Of a stretch of 64,000 bases of DNA, positions 1 to 9,154 are shown piece after piece. The notes beneath the pieces are model-generated. The model searched no databases. It was given only the letters and a program-made list of their open reading frames with translations, and was not told where the DNA came from. The first letter of the stretch is position 1. Every line of letters starts with the position of its first letter. The position numbers and the translations under genes are program-made. This stretch comes from Bacillota bacterium (GTDB lineage Bacteria > Bacillota > Clostridia > Lachnospirales > Lachnospiraceae): contig JAEXOU010000005.1 in the NCBI GenBank assembly GCA_023439125.1, positions 806,001-870,000 of the forward strand, read 5' to 3'.

Positions 1-2367
1 ATATCCACCATCTGAAGTTTTTAAGATGATAACTGCTGTACCTACACTTCTTGCTGTAAGTAAACCTTCATTATTAACAGTAACAACAGAAGAATTAGAG
101 GAAGTCCAAACAACAGATGCATTACTTGAATCACTTGGCTTGATTGAATAAGTCAAACGGAAGGTTTCACCTACATACATAGCTCTTGAAGCATAATCCA
201 AAGTAATACCTGTAACCGATTTTGTAACTGTTACTTTACATATTGCATAAATTTCTGCGTTCACTTTTGAAGTAACCATAATAGAAGCAGTACCTGATTT
301 TTTAAGAGTAACTAAACCATTGGAATCAACTGTAATAACCGAGGTGTCGGTTGATTTCCATATAACTTCCTGGTCTTGAGCATTTACTGGAAGAATTGCT
401 GCATACAATTGAAACTTCTTATCTGCTAATGGAATTGTAACATCAGTTTCCGACAAGGTAATAGATTCAATTGGTTGATATACTCGAACCAAACAGGATC
501 CAACAACAACATTATCTTTATTAATCGCACTAACTACTGCAACACCACCACTAACACCTGTAACTGTTGCTGATAAATCACCTGCAGTTGAGATTTTAAC
601 TACGGATTCATCTGAGGATACCCATACAAGTTTTAAATTATTTAACTTTGGAGTAACTGTTGCATTGATTGTAAGGTTGTCACCTATCGCAATATCTTTT
701 TCTATTGGATCTAAGGTGATTTTAGTTACCGATGAAATAACCTTTATATTACACTTTTGTGTCTTAGTTACACCATTGATAACTTGTTGAACAGTGATTA
801 CAGCGTCACCAGCTTTTACACCAGTTACTAAGCCATCCTCATCAACCATTGCTATCTCTGGATTACTTGATGTCCATGTAATTGGTGCAGAGCTATTGGA
901 GGCGTATAAGATAAGCTGCATAGAAGAGCCTACATAAATCGTTGCCGATGTTGTATTTAAATTAATTCCATCTACAACGTTAACATTAAGTGTCTCATCT
1001 TTTGCTCCACCAGCAATACCAATATCAGTAGCCTTTAATTTTATTTGCGCTAAACCACTGGCCATACCAGTGATAACTCCTGAACCATTGACAGAAGCAA
1101 TTGTTTCATTTAAAGGTATGTAGTTATACCACGACTTATCTGGAAGATTTGAATTTTGAACAATATCATAATAATCTCCAACTGTCATCGTAATTGTACC
1201 AGTAGGGAGATATACTTTAACCTCAACTTTAATTGTAAACTGATTGATATGAGTATTATCTTCACTAAAAAGGTCCGTTGGCCTAGCTGTTATAAAATAT
1301 GTACCTGCCTTGACATTCGTAAAGGTTACATTTCCACTAACGTTACTTACAATCATATCCATTAATGGCGATTTATCCGGGTTAATCTTTTCACCATTAA
1401 TGCTATCACCCTTATGTACTGTCCATACTAGATTACTTGCTTTCGTAGCATTTGTATTAATCGTAAAGGAGGAACCTAAAGCTTCAAATTCTATTTTATC
1501 TTTCATTGGTTCACTAGAAGTTGAAACCTGCCCTATCGGAGAAACAAATACAGGGAATTCAATTGAAGCTTTTTTCCCATTATATGAGGTTGTTGTCTCA
1601 ACTATAACTGTAGTATAACCCGCGCCTACTGCAGTTAGTATACCACTTTCATCAACCTTCACAACGTCCTCATTATTACTCTTCCATAAAATTGCTGGGC
1701 CCGTCACTGTAATTGCAGAAGAAGTGGCAACCGTATTATTAGTTACACCGGGTTGATATTGAACATTCTTTAACTTTACAAGATAATGAGAACGTTCGAA
1801 TGCACTACCAGTCACAGGAACCGTACTTAACTGAAATCCAACCTTACCTTCACCATCACCCCAACTTAAATTGTTAACCAAACCAAATTTATCATCCGTC
1901 GTCGTATTCGCAGATGGTCTTGTATCGATTTCCAATGGCACATAAATTTGGCAGTATACTGGATAATCTACACCATTATAATGAACAATAAAAGCAAACT
2001 GAGAATATCCAGGACCAACTGCTTTAACAGTAGCTTTATATTTTGATTCATATGAAACAGAAATAACATTCCTATTATATTCTAACCAGTCGATCGTTGC
2101 ATCCGACGGTATGCTTCCAGAGGAATGTGAAACACCAAGACTTAATGTACTTTCTGTCATTGGGATTAAACTGCCATCAGCATAATTACCAGCATCCGAT
2201 TTAACGAAAAACGAACCTGGTGCTATGGTAACCTCAGCAGCTTCTGCAGTTGACACAATCGGAGTAATGGAAACTTCACCATTACCACTCGATATTGGCA
2301 TTAAATTCATAAATAAAACGGCAAACAGCATTAATATCGCAATTTTTCTTCTTCCTTGAATTTTCAT
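1..2367 (-). CDS. Ig-like (Big_2) repeat surface protein, 3' part outside window
   Basis: An open frame of 789 codons runs without a stop from an ATG at 2367 off the window edge, so the C-terminus is missing. The N-terminus (MKIQGRRKIAILMLFAVLF) is a basic stretch followed by a hydrophobic core, a signal peptide, so the protein is exported. At least six Big_2-type units are visible, each ending in a pattern such as DEDGLVTGVKAGDAVITV or DSNGLVTLKKSGTASIMV. These bacterial Ig-like folds are usual in cell-surface adhesins and carbohydrate-active enzymes. No catalytic domain is seen in the part present; one could lie beyond the window. AGGTTTACGA before the ATG is a usable ribosome site. Confidence 0.85.
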   Translation of the reverse strand, partial: MKIQGRRKIAILMLFAVLFMNLMPISSGNGEVSITPIVSTAEAAEVTIAPGSFFVKSDAGNYADGSLIPMTESTLSLGVSHSSGSIPSDATIDWLEYNRNVISVSYESKYKATVKAVGPGYSQFAFIVHYNGVDYPVYCQIYVPLEIDTRPSANTTTDDKFGLVNNLSWGDGEGKVGFQLSTVPVTGSAFERSHYLVKLKNVQYQPGVTNNTVATSSAITVTGPAILWKSNNEDVVKVDESGILTAVGAGYTTVIVETTTSYNGKKASIEFPVFVSPIGQVSTSSEPMKDKIEFEALGSSFTINTNATKASNLVWTVHKGDSINGEKINPDKSPLMDMIVSNVSGNVTFTNVKAGTYFITARPTDLFSEDNTHINQFTIKVEVKVYLPTGTITMTVGDYYDIVQNSNLPDKSWYNYIPLNETIASVNGSGVITGMASGLAQIKLKATDIGIAGGAKDETLNVNVVDGINLNTTSATIYVGSSMQLILYASNSSAPITWTSSNPEIAMVDEDGLVTGVKAGDAVITVQQVINGVTKTQKCNIKVISSVTKITLDPIEKDIAIGDNLTINATVTPKLNNLKLVWVSSDESVVKISTAGDLSATVTGVSGGVAVVSAINKDNVVVGSCLVRVYQPIESITLSETDVTIPLADKKFQLYAAILPVNAQDQEVIWKSTDTSVITVDSNGLVTLKKSGTASIMVTSKVNAEIYAICKVTVTKSVTGITLDYASRAMYVGETFRLTYSIKPSDSSNASVVWTSSNSSVVTVNNEGLLTARSVGTAVIILKTSDGGY

Positions 2368-2438
2368 TCGTAAACCTCCATTAATTCTATGCGCAATGTT
2401 GATTGAGTTCCACGTTCACTTCTAATAAAAGCTTATTC

Positions 2439-2461
2439 GACATATATGACACTTATATGTC
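2439..2461. promoter_or_regulatory. Palindrome upstream of the Ig-like gene
   Basis: Arms GACATATA and TATATGTC flank a 7-base centre about 75 bases upstream of the Ig-like gene start. It has the size of a dimeric regulator operator; no regulator is identified. The rest of the 2368-2675 gap is AT-rich and shows no gene. Confidence 0.3.
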
Positions 2462-2675
2462 ATTACGCAAAAAAATATATATTTCATTATTCTTATCGGC
2501 AAATTATCAGATTACTTAAGAGTTTTTATTCGAGTTTTTACTGCATAAAATTACCACACATATAACAAGAGGTTGTCACATGACCACGTAATCATTTATT
2601 CGTTAAGAAGAGTGATGCTAACTAATTTCTATTATATAGGAATTCGATGAAACCTATTATGTAGATGCTTGAATG

Positions 2676-2731
2676 AAAATAGCACCAGATGTTATTGAAC
2701 GAGATAGTCTAATAACATCTGGTGCTATTTT
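2676..2731 (-). terminator. Perfect 21-bp stem, terminator after the GNAT gene
   Basis: AAAATAGCACCAGATGTTATT at 2676-2696 is exactly complementary to 2711-2731, with a 14-base loop. The A/T ends give a U tract on either strand. It lies 6 bases beyond the stop of the acetyltransferase gene at 2737, so it most likely ends that transcript. It could also shield the Ig-like gene promoter from read-through. Confidence 0.8.
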
Positions 2732-2736
2732 TGGAC

Positions 2737-3291
2737 TTATGTATGCAACAAAATATTCTTATTGTTATAATCATTTAACTTAGTCCAATCATCAAATGAC
2801 ATCCTGTACTCAAAAGATGGTACTTCTTGTCCTAAACCTTCAGAATAATATGTACCTTCCTGTATGAATGAAAATCCCAATTTTTCAATTAAGTATCTAG
2901 ATGAAACATTGGTTTGTATGCAACACGCCCATACATACTTAATTTCATTTGTAAATAATTGCTCAAGGATAAGTGGGAGAATTTCACTCATAATTCCTAA
3001 ACGATGATATTTTTTATTTAAGGCAAAAGCAAGTTCTCTTGTGTCGTCCCTTTGTTCTTCTGAATCTTCGTGTACAGCAAGGTATCCGATGACTTTACCA
3101 GTTGCTATTAATTCTAGTGCATATATATTGGGATTTGTAATCCACTCTTCAATTACGCATTCCACTTCTTCAAAAGACTGATTTGGTGCCCATCCGATCA
3201 TTTGGCATAGTTCAACCTGATTGAATATTTCAAAAAAGTCATGCGTGTCCATTTTCATAACATTTCTTAATTTAATTCTATTTGCTTCCAT
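2737..3291 (-). CDS. GNAT-family N-acetyltransferase (RimJ/RimL-like)
   Basis: This 184-residue protein has the layout of the ribosomal-protein-alanine acetyltransferase branch of GNAT enzymes, which move an acetyl group from acetyl-CoA to an amine. The core strand GKVIGYLAV is followed by ELAFALNKKYHRLGIMSEIL, where HRLGIM occupies the acetyl-CoA pyrophosphate-binding loop. Near the C-terminus SSRYLIEKLGFSFIQEG is the family's typical N-A-S-x-x-L-x-x-x-GF strand-helix element. AAAGGAGCACT precedes the ATG. It is a single-gene unit between two strong terminators. The substrate cannot be told from sequence. Confidence 0.85.
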   Translation of the reverse strand: MEANRIKLRNVMKMDTHDFFEIFNQVELCQMIGWAPNQSFEEVECVIEEWITNPNIYALELIATGKVIGYLAVHEDSEEQRDDTRELAFALNKKYHRLGIMSEILPLILEQLFTNEIKYVWACCIQTNVSSRYLIEKLGFSFIQEGTYYSEGLGQEVPSFEYRMSFDDWTKLNDYNNKNILLHT

Positions 3292-3381
3292 AGTGCTCCT
3301 TTTTAAATTGTAAATTTACGATTTCCTCATATGTAAATACGTAAGCTCTTGCAGTTCAGTTCCATTGAAATATATTTTACC

Positions 3382-3415
3382 ACAAAAGCCAGGCTTCTTG
3401 AAGCCTGGCTTTTGT
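3382..3415 (-). terminator. Rho-independent terminator after yebC
   Basis: ACAAAAGCCAGGCTT pairs perfectly with AAGCCTGGCTTTTGT around a CTTG loop. It lies about 60 bases past the stop of the yebC-type gene, and also sits just upstream of the GNAT gene start. Confidence 0.8.
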
Positions 3416-3475
3416 GTTTTCGAAACCATCTTTAAATTTAGTGCGACAGCCCCATATTAACTTCTAGCTTACAAC

Positions 3476-4213
3476 CTAGCCTTCATAATCTGACCAGTTC
3501 GTATAAACCTCTTGTACATCATCGTCTTCGTCAAGAAGATCAAAGGTACGGTTGATATTCTTAATATCCTGTTCGTCCGTTAAATCAACATAAGTTTGAG
3601 GAATCATTGTAACATCTGCTTGTACCATTTTAATTCCCTCTTTTTCAAGTGTTTCACGTACTGCAGAAAAGTTATCAGGAGCTGTAAGTATTTCAAAGCT
3701 ATCTTCTTCCTCATTAAAATCTTCCGCACCAGCATCAAGTGCCATCATCATAAGGTCATCTGCATCCATATCACATTCTTCTTTATCAATGATAATCTGA
3801 CCTCTTTCATCGAACATGTAAGATACACAGCCTGGAGTACCAACGCTTCCGCCACCTTTCGTAAATGCATTTCTTACGTTAGCAGCTGTTCTATTTTTAT
3901 TATCAGTTAACGCTTCCACGATAATTGCAGTACCGCTTGGGCCATAACCTTCATATGTTACGAATTCATAATCAACACTTGCTCCCTCACCGGCAGCTTT
4001 TTTAATACTACGATCAATTGTATCGTTAGGCATATTATTGGATTTTGCCTTTGCAATGATATCCTTTAGCCTGCTGTTGTTGTTAGGATCAGCGCCACCC
4101 TCTTTTACAGCAACTGCAATTTCACGACCAAGTCTTGTAAATATCTTACCTTTAGCCGCATCATTTTTTTCTTTTTTATGTTTGATGTTAGCAAATTTTG
4201 AATGTCCTGACAT
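3476..4213 (-). CDS. yebC: YebC/PmpR-family regulator or translation factor
   Basis: The 245-residue length and the opening MSGHSKFANIKHKKEKNDAA are diagnostic of the YebC/TACO1 family. The middle motif YEGYGPSGTAIIVEALTDN and the N-rich NKNRTAANVRNAFTK segment are also characteristic. Members have been described as DNA-binding regulators, and more recently as ribosome-associated factors that relieve stalling at difficult sequences such as polyproline; the second role would suit the other translation factors in this window. FANIKHKKEKND replaces the usual W-x-x-I-K-H-K-K of the founding proteins, so this may be the paralogue subgroup. GGAAAGGAAG precedes the ATG. It is monocistronic. Confidence 0.9.
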   Translation of the reverse strand: MSGHSKFANIKHKKEKNDAAKGKIFTRLGREIAVAVKEGGADPNNNSRLKDIIAKAKSNNMPNDTIDRSIKKAAGEGASVDYEFVTYEGYGPSGTAIIVEALTDNKNRTAANVRNAFTKGGGSVGTPGCVSYMFDERGQIIIDKEECDMDADDLMMMALDAGAEDFNEEEDSFEILTAPDNFSAVRETLEKEGIKMVQADVTMIPQTYVDLTDEQDIKNINRTFDLLDEDDDVQEVYTNWSDYEG

Positions 4214-4382
4214 TTATAATACTTCCTTTCCGATTCTAATAGCCATCGAATATTTTACCACGGTTCTTCCAACGTTTCAATCAATATTTTCATATTGTGA
4301 CTCTATGCTTAAGTAGGAAACATATGAATATTGAGATCGATCTTTTCTTATATGAAGTATTGATTTTCATATAGTGAAGGAT

Positions 4383-4844
4383 TTATTTATTACCACTTTT
4401 AATAATTCTTGATAGCTTCTCCATTACCTTAATCGTATCTGGAACTGTACGAACAGCACACATAATTGTATCGTCACCAGCGATACAACCAACAATTCCA
4501 TCAAAGTGTAATGCATCTAATGCTGCGGCAACTGCCATAGCCATTCCAGAAACTGTTTTTACTACAACAATATTCTGTGCCATATCCATAGAAATAAATC
4601 CATCACGTAAGATACGAATATACTTTTCAGCCATACCAGACTCTTGATTTGCTAGCACAATATATTTTTGTTTCCCCTGTTCCGTAGCAACTTTTGTAAG
4701 CTTTAACTCTCTTATATCTCGTGAGATCGTCGCTTGTGTCACATTATATCCTGCTTTAACAAGTAAATCTGCTAATTCCTCTTGCGTCTCGATATCGTGC
4801 TTTGTAATTAATTCTATGATTTTACTTTGTCTACCAATCTTCAT
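4383..4844 (-). CDS. argR: Arginine repressor ArgR
   Basis: A 153-residue protein of normal ArgR/AhrC length. The winged helix-turn-helix is in residues 1-70, with TQATISRDIRELKL as the recognition region. The C-terminal half contains GCIAGDDTIMCAVRT, the trimer and arginine-binding motif in which the paired aspartates contact arginine. With arginine it represses biosynthesis genes and activates catabolic genes. AGGAGGGTATAAATA precedes the ATG. It is the last gene of the dxs-tlyA-nadK-argR string, 43 bases after nadK, where it lies in many Firmicutes. The usual next gene, recN, is not here. Confidence 0.95.
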   Translation of the reverse strand: MKIGRQSKIIELITKHDIETQEELADLLVKAGYNVTQATISRDIRELKLTKVATEQGKQKYIVLANQESGMAEKYIRILRDGFISMDMAQNIVVVKTVSGMAMAVAAALDALHFDGIVGCIAGDDTIMCAVRTVPDTIKVMEKLSRIIKSGNK

Positions 4845-4887
4845 TATTTATACCCTCCTAACACAATCTTCACTATAGTATAATTTT

Positions 4888-5751
4888 TTAATTCACTTCT
4901 CTTAATTTTGTCCGTAATAAATCAAAAAAGCTTTGTCGTTGAAAGCGTATGAGTTTCGTTGTTAAGTTTGATTTCTTAATTACTATTTTATCGTTAGCAG
5001 CAAGATTAAAGGCTTTATCCCCATCAAATGTAACAATTACCTCTTCCTCCTGAGTCTTCTTACTTTCTCGGATACGAATCTCCACAGTATCTTCACCTGA
5101 AACTACAATACTACGTCCATTAAAAGAATGAGGACAAATTGGAGTAATAATGATTGCTTTACTTTCTGGTGTTACAATTGGGCCTCCTGCAGATAAACTA
5201 TATCCAGTGGAACCAGTTGGTGTTGAAATAATAACACCATCCCCCCGATAATCCTGTACCCAAGAATTGTTCACATAAATACCTACACCAATAATTCGAG
5301 AAAAACCACTTCGTGCAATTACTACATCATTTAATGCATAGTAACTTTCCGTATCCTTCTCAGTTTTCGGTAATGACTGATAACTAGTTTCAAACATCAT
5401 TCGTTCTTCCACAACATATTCGCCATGAATCAAATCAAGCATAGCATCCTTAATGCTATGAAGTTCAATCTCAGCTAAAAAACCTAGCGTCCCTAGATTG
5501 ATTCCTAAAATAGGTATATCTGTATATAATAGATCATGTGCTGCATTTATGATTGTACCATCTCCACCAATCACAATTACACACTCTGTATCACTCGGAA
5601 TTGTAGCTACATCTGTGAAATGATCATTCGTAGCTGCTTGCTCTGCGACTACAACAGAACAGTTATTCTCTTTTATGACATCCATGATTTGATTCGTAAC
5701 AGATAAATCAGTATCCTTTTCACGATTTGCTATAATGCAAAACTTTTTCAT
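4888..5751 (-). CDS. nadK: NAD kinase
   Basis: The enzyme phosphorylates NAD to NADP in the cytosol using ATP or polyphosphate. The 287 residues include the diagnostic GGDGT loop at 62-66, LGINLGTLGFLAE, the ALNDVVIARSG segment, and the glycine-rich GDGVIISTPTGSTGYSLSAG that binds the nucleotide. GGAGGCGAC precedes the ATG. It sits between tlyA and argR, a common clostridial arrangement, but is separated from tlyA by a roughly 530-base palindromic repeat array, so co-transcription from tlyA may be attenuated. Confidence 0.95.
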   Translation of the reverse strand: MKKFCIIANREKDTDLSVTNQIMDVIKENNCSVVVAEQAATNDHFTDVATIPSDTECVIVIGGDGTIINAAHDLLYTDIPILGINLGTLGFLAEIELHSIKDAMLDLIHGEYVVEERMMFETSYQSLPKTEKDTESYYALNDVVIARSGFSRIIGVGIYVNNSWVQDYRGDGVIISTPTGSTGYSLSAGGPIVTPESKAIIITPICPHSFNGRSIVVSGEDTVEIRIRESKKTQEEEVIVTFDGDKAFNLAANDKIVIKKSNLTTKLIRFQRQSFFDLLRTKLREVN

Positions 5752-5834
5752 GTCGCCTCCAAGAATGTATTTTTTTTACTCACGTATGTATAATTATAAC
5801 AGCATGCCATCATTTAATCAAGGAATTATTATTG

Positions 5835-6298
5835 AAGTCCCACACGCTCTTTGTGTGGGCTTGTGAGTGTAGCGCGCCGAAGAAAATATACCATCCACAT
5901 CTTTCTTTTTCACGATTTCACACTGGATGAATGAACTTGTTTGTGATTTTAAAAACTTTGCATGAAAGAAAGATGTAGATGGTATGTTTTCGGAGTGCCT
6001 TACAAGTCCCACACGCTCTTTGTGTGGGCTTGTGAGCGTAGCGCACCGAAGAAAATATATCATAGAGTTCATCCTTTTTCATAACCTATATCACAAACAA
6101 TTTCACACTGGATGAATAGCTGTTTGTGATTTTAAAAACTTTGCATGAAAGAAAGATGTAGATGGTATGTTTTCGGAGTGCCTTACAAGTCCCACACGCC
6201 TTTTGTGGGCTTGTGAGCGTAGCGCGCCGAAGAAAACATACCATCCACATCTTTCTTTCTCACAATTGAACAAAATCACAAACAGCTATTCATCCAGT
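5835..6298. repeat. Tandem array of palindromic element, family A (three cores)
   Basis: A core of about 65 bases, beginning AAGTCCCACACGC and ending GCGCGCCGAAGAAAA, occurs at 5835, 6004 and 6187 (periods 169 and 183). Each core folds by itself: ACAAG-CCCACAC pairs with GTGTGGG-CTTGT. Between the cores lie long arms containing AAAGAAAGATGTAGATGGTAT and its complement, so each unit makes an extended hairpin. The right-most arm (6278-6298) contains the stop codon of tlyA, and an inverted duplicate of it lies at about 6104-6132. A fourth core with unrelated arms is at 63425-63516. There is no convincing gene inside. Confidence 0.85.
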
Positions 6299-7092
6299 CT
6301 TTCATGGGCTTTTGCCACAACTTCAGGTACCATAGCTAAAAATTCACTAATCTCTTGCATTCCGGACTTTCTCATATGAAGCAAATATTCGATATTACCT
6401 TCAGGTCCTTTAATCGGTGAAAAATCTAGGTGAAGTAATGTAAATCCTAAAGAAGATGCATAAGACATCACCATCTCAATCACTTCCTCATGTACTTTTG
6501 TATCACGAACAACACCCTTTTTCCCAACCTTTTCACGGCCTGCTTCAAACTGTGGCTTAATTAGACAAACAATTTCAGCATTATCTTTCATCAAGGAATA
6601 AACAGGTGCTAATACTTTCGTCAAGGAAATAAATGCAACATCAATTGATACAAAATCTACTTGTTCCTGGATATCTTCGCTAGTTACATAACGGATATTT
6701 GTCTTTTCCATCGAGATTACTCTCTCATCGTTGCGTAACTTCCATGCAAGCTGATTCGTACCTACATCGATTGCATAAACTTTAACAGCACCATTTTGTA
6801 ACATACAATCGGTGAAACCACCTGTAGAAGAACCAACATCCATACAAACTTTTTCTTGTAAGTTAACGCCATGAACATCTATCGCCTTTTCTAATTTATA
6901 TCCACCACGACTTACATATTTCATTTGATTGCCGCGCACCTCAATCGAAACATCATCTTTAAACATGCTACCTGCCTTGTCTTCCTTTTGTCCATTGACA
7001 TAGACAGCTCCTGCCATGATTAATGCCTTTGCCTTTTCTCGAGATTCCACAAGATTTCTTTGTACAACCAAAACGTCTAATCTTTCCTTCAT
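6286..7092 (-). CDS. tlyA: TlyA-family rRNA (cytidine-2'-O)-methyltransferase
   Basis: The 268 residues comprise an N-terminal S4 RNA-binding domain (RLDVLVVQRNLVESREKAK, residues 4-60) and an FtsJ-type methyltransferase. The SAM loop is VCMDVGSSTGGFTDC, and LIKPQFEAGR is the catalytic-lysine region. TlyA enzymes 2'-O-methylate 16S and/or 23S rRNA cytidines. The ATG at 7092 is preferred over GTG at 7095 because GAGG lies 5 bases before the ATG. The last codons and stop (AHERLDE) fall inside a palindromic repeat arm. It follows dxs in the same direction. Confidence 0.93.
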   Translation of the reverse strand: MKERLDVLVVQRNLVESREKAKALIMAGAVYVNGQKEDKAGSMFKDDVSIEVRGNQMKYVSRGGYKLEKAIDVHGVNLQEKVCMDVGSSTGGFTDCMLQNGAVKVYAIDVGTNQLAWKLRNDERVISMEKTNIRYVTSEDIQEQVDFVSIDVAFISLTKVLAPVYSLMKDNAEIVCLIKPQFEAGREKVGKKGVVRDTKVHEEVIEMVMSYASSLGFTLLHLDFSPIKGPEGNIEYLLHMRKSGMQEISEFLAMVPEVVAKAHERLDE

Positions 7093-7252
7093 CACTACCT
7101 CATTTCGTTACATACAACTTTATCTGTCGAGTTGATTCATTATTTTATTATGATTGTCCAATATTCTTAAAGTGATGATTCCATCAATCAAATCATCACT
7201 TTCGAAAGAAGATGAACTATTTATTATAATAACACTCTCTTAGTTAAACAAT

Positions 7253-9139
7253 CTATTTTAATACCTCAAAGCTCTCAAGCTGTTGATAAATCTTCTTTGT
7301 AATCTGTTCTGCAGAGAGTCCAAACTTATCAAGCAACATGTCTCTGTTTCCATGTTCAATGAATTGGTTTGGTAACGAAATATTGATATGTCGAATATGA
7401 AAATGACCATGTTCACTTAAGAATATAGAAACTGCTTCTCCAAATCCACCATGTTTAATGCCTTCTTCTAGGGTAACAATCACCTTATGGCTCTTTGTCA
7501 ACTCAGATAACATATCTTCATCCATCGGGATTACAAATCGAGCGTTCACTAATGTTACACGATGACCTAACTCTTTTAATTGCTCTCTAACCTCTACTGC
7601 TGTTTTTACCATACTTCCTACGGCAACCAAAGCAATTTCTGATTCTTGTTCTAGGATTTGACTTTTACCATAGATAATTTCTTCACACTCATCTGTATAT
7701 CCACGGTAAATTGCAGATCTCGGATAACGAATTGCTATTGGTCCTTGATAATTCAAAGCAAATTGCATCATCTTTTCTAATTCGATTCCATTCATTGGAG
7801 CAACAATTGTCATTCCAGGCATCGCTGATAAAAAGGAGAGGTCAAAAAGCCCTTGATGTGTTTCCCCATCCTGTCCAACAATACCAGCTCGATCAATTGC
7901 AAAGATTACTGGCAGTTTACCAACACAAACGTCGTGTAGAATCTGATCATAGGCACGTTGTAAAAAAGTCGAATATATTGCCACAACTGGACGAAAGCCT
8001 GCTGTTGCAAGCCCCGCGGCAAAGGTAACTGCATGCTCCTCTGCAATTCCAACATCAAAAAATCTATCTGGATAAGCCTTTGCAAACGCTGATAATCCAG
8101 TACCATCTGGCATCGCTGCAGAAATTGCAACAATATCTTCGTAATCCCTGCCATAATCCAACATTGTCCTTGAAAAGACATCCGTATAGGAGATGGAATT
8201 ACTTGTTTTAATTCTCTTTCCAGTCTTTACATCAAAAGGCTCCATGCTATGAAAACGTGTAGGCTCCTTTTCAGCCCTATCGTATCCTTTTCCCTTAATT
8301 GTAATCACATGAATGATAACTGCACCATTGACACGACTTGCTGATTGAAGTGCAGTTAACATAAGTTGAATGTTATGACCATCAATTGGACCAATGTAGG
8401 TAATACCCATATCTTCAAAAAGCATACCTGGAATCATCAAATGCTTAATCGAATCCTTCGATTGCTTCAATGTTGTAACAATCGTATCACCGACTTTTGG
8501 TATTTTTCTTAATGCAGTTTCTAAACCACCTTTGAAATTAGTATATTTACTATTTGTACGCACCCTTCCGAGATAATTGGATAATCCACCAACATTCTCT
8601 GCAATCGACATATTATTATCATTTAAAATGATTATAAGATTGCTCTTGATTCGTCCAAGATTATTTAAAGCTTCAAACGCCATTCCACCGCTTAACGCTC
8701 CATCACCGATCACAGCAACTACCTTATTGTTCTTATGTGCAAGATCTCTTGCTTTCACAAGTCCAGTTGCTGCAGATAGAGAAGTAGAACTGTGTCCAGT
8801 ATCAAAAGCATCACAGTCGCTTTCTTTTCGTTTTGGAAATCCGCTCATTCCTTCATATTGTCGAAGAGTAGTAAAATCGTTTTTTCGACCAGTTAATATC
8901 TTATGGACATAAGCTTGATGTCCAACGTCCCATACAATTTGGTCTTCTGGAAAATTCATAAATAGGTGCAACGCCATGGTAAGTTCCACAACGCCAAGAT
9001 TAGAAGCTAAATGGCCACCAGTCTTACTAATATTCGTAATCAAAAACCTACGAATGTCAGCTGCCAGATGGGCATAATCTTTTGTAGAAATAGACTTAAT
9101 GTCATTAGGTTCATTAATTGCATCAAGTATTTTCGGCAT
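7253..9139 (-). CDS. dxs: 1-deoxy-D-xylulose-5-phosphate synthase
   Basis: A thiamine-diphosphate enzyme that condenses pyruvate and glyceraldehyde 3-phosphate, the first step of the MEP isoprenoid pathway and a supplier of thiamine and pyridoxal precursors. At 628 residues it has full family length. Visible are VWDVGHQAYVHKILTGR, the ThDP motif VIGDGALSGGMAFEALNN with NDNNMSIAENVGG, and GIAEEHAVTFAAGLA with the catalytic glutamate of the pyrimidine-binding domain. GAAGAAGGTGATTTT precedes the ATG. It follows ispA by 15 bases, so the two isoprenoid genes are coupled. Confidence 0.97.
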   Translation of the reverse strand: MPKILDAINEPNDIKSISTKDYAHLAADIRRFLITNISKTGGHLASNLGVVELTMALHLFMNFPEDQIVWDVGHQAYVHKILTGRKNDFTTLRQYEGMSGFPKRKESDCDAFDTGHSSTSLSAATGLVKARDLAHKNNKVVAVIGDGALSGGMAFEALNNLGRIKSNLIIILNDNNMSIAENVGGLSNYLGRVRTNSKYTNFKGGLETALRKIPKVGDTIVTTLKQSKDSIKHLMIPGMLFEDMGITYIGPIDGHNIQLMLTALQSASRVNGAVIIHVITIKGKGYDRAEKEPTRFHSMEPFDVKTGKRIKTSNSISYTDVFSRTMLDYGRDYEDIVAISAAMPDGTGLSAFAKAYPDRFFDVGIAEEHAVTFAAGLATAGFRPVVAIYSTFLQRAYDQILHDVCVGKLPVIFAIDRAGIVGQDGETHQGLFDLSFLSAMPGMTIVAPMNGIELEKMMQFALNYQGPIAIRYPRSAIYRGYTDECEEIIYGKSQILEQESEIALVAVGSMVKTAVEVREQLKELGHRVTLVNARFVIPMDEDMLSELTKSHKVIVTLEEGIKHGGFGEAVSIFLSEHGHFHIRHINISLPNQFIEHGNRDMLLDKFGLSAEQITKKIYQQLESFEVLK

Positions 9140-9154
9140 AAAATCACCTTCTTC

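Noticed and set aside
1156..1618. Two plus-strand frames over the Ig-like gene
   Set aside because: Shadow frames of a long repetitive minus-strand gene, with no ribosome sites and no protein-like features.
5818..6072. Open frame of 84 codons inside the family A array
   Set aside because: It is made entirely of the repeat and its palindromic arms, has no ribosome site, and its peptide repeats with the DNA repeat period.
5835..6298. CRISPR-like array
   Set aside because: Only three units with long, mutually related spacers and palindromic arms; no cas genes are present and the repeat is too long.
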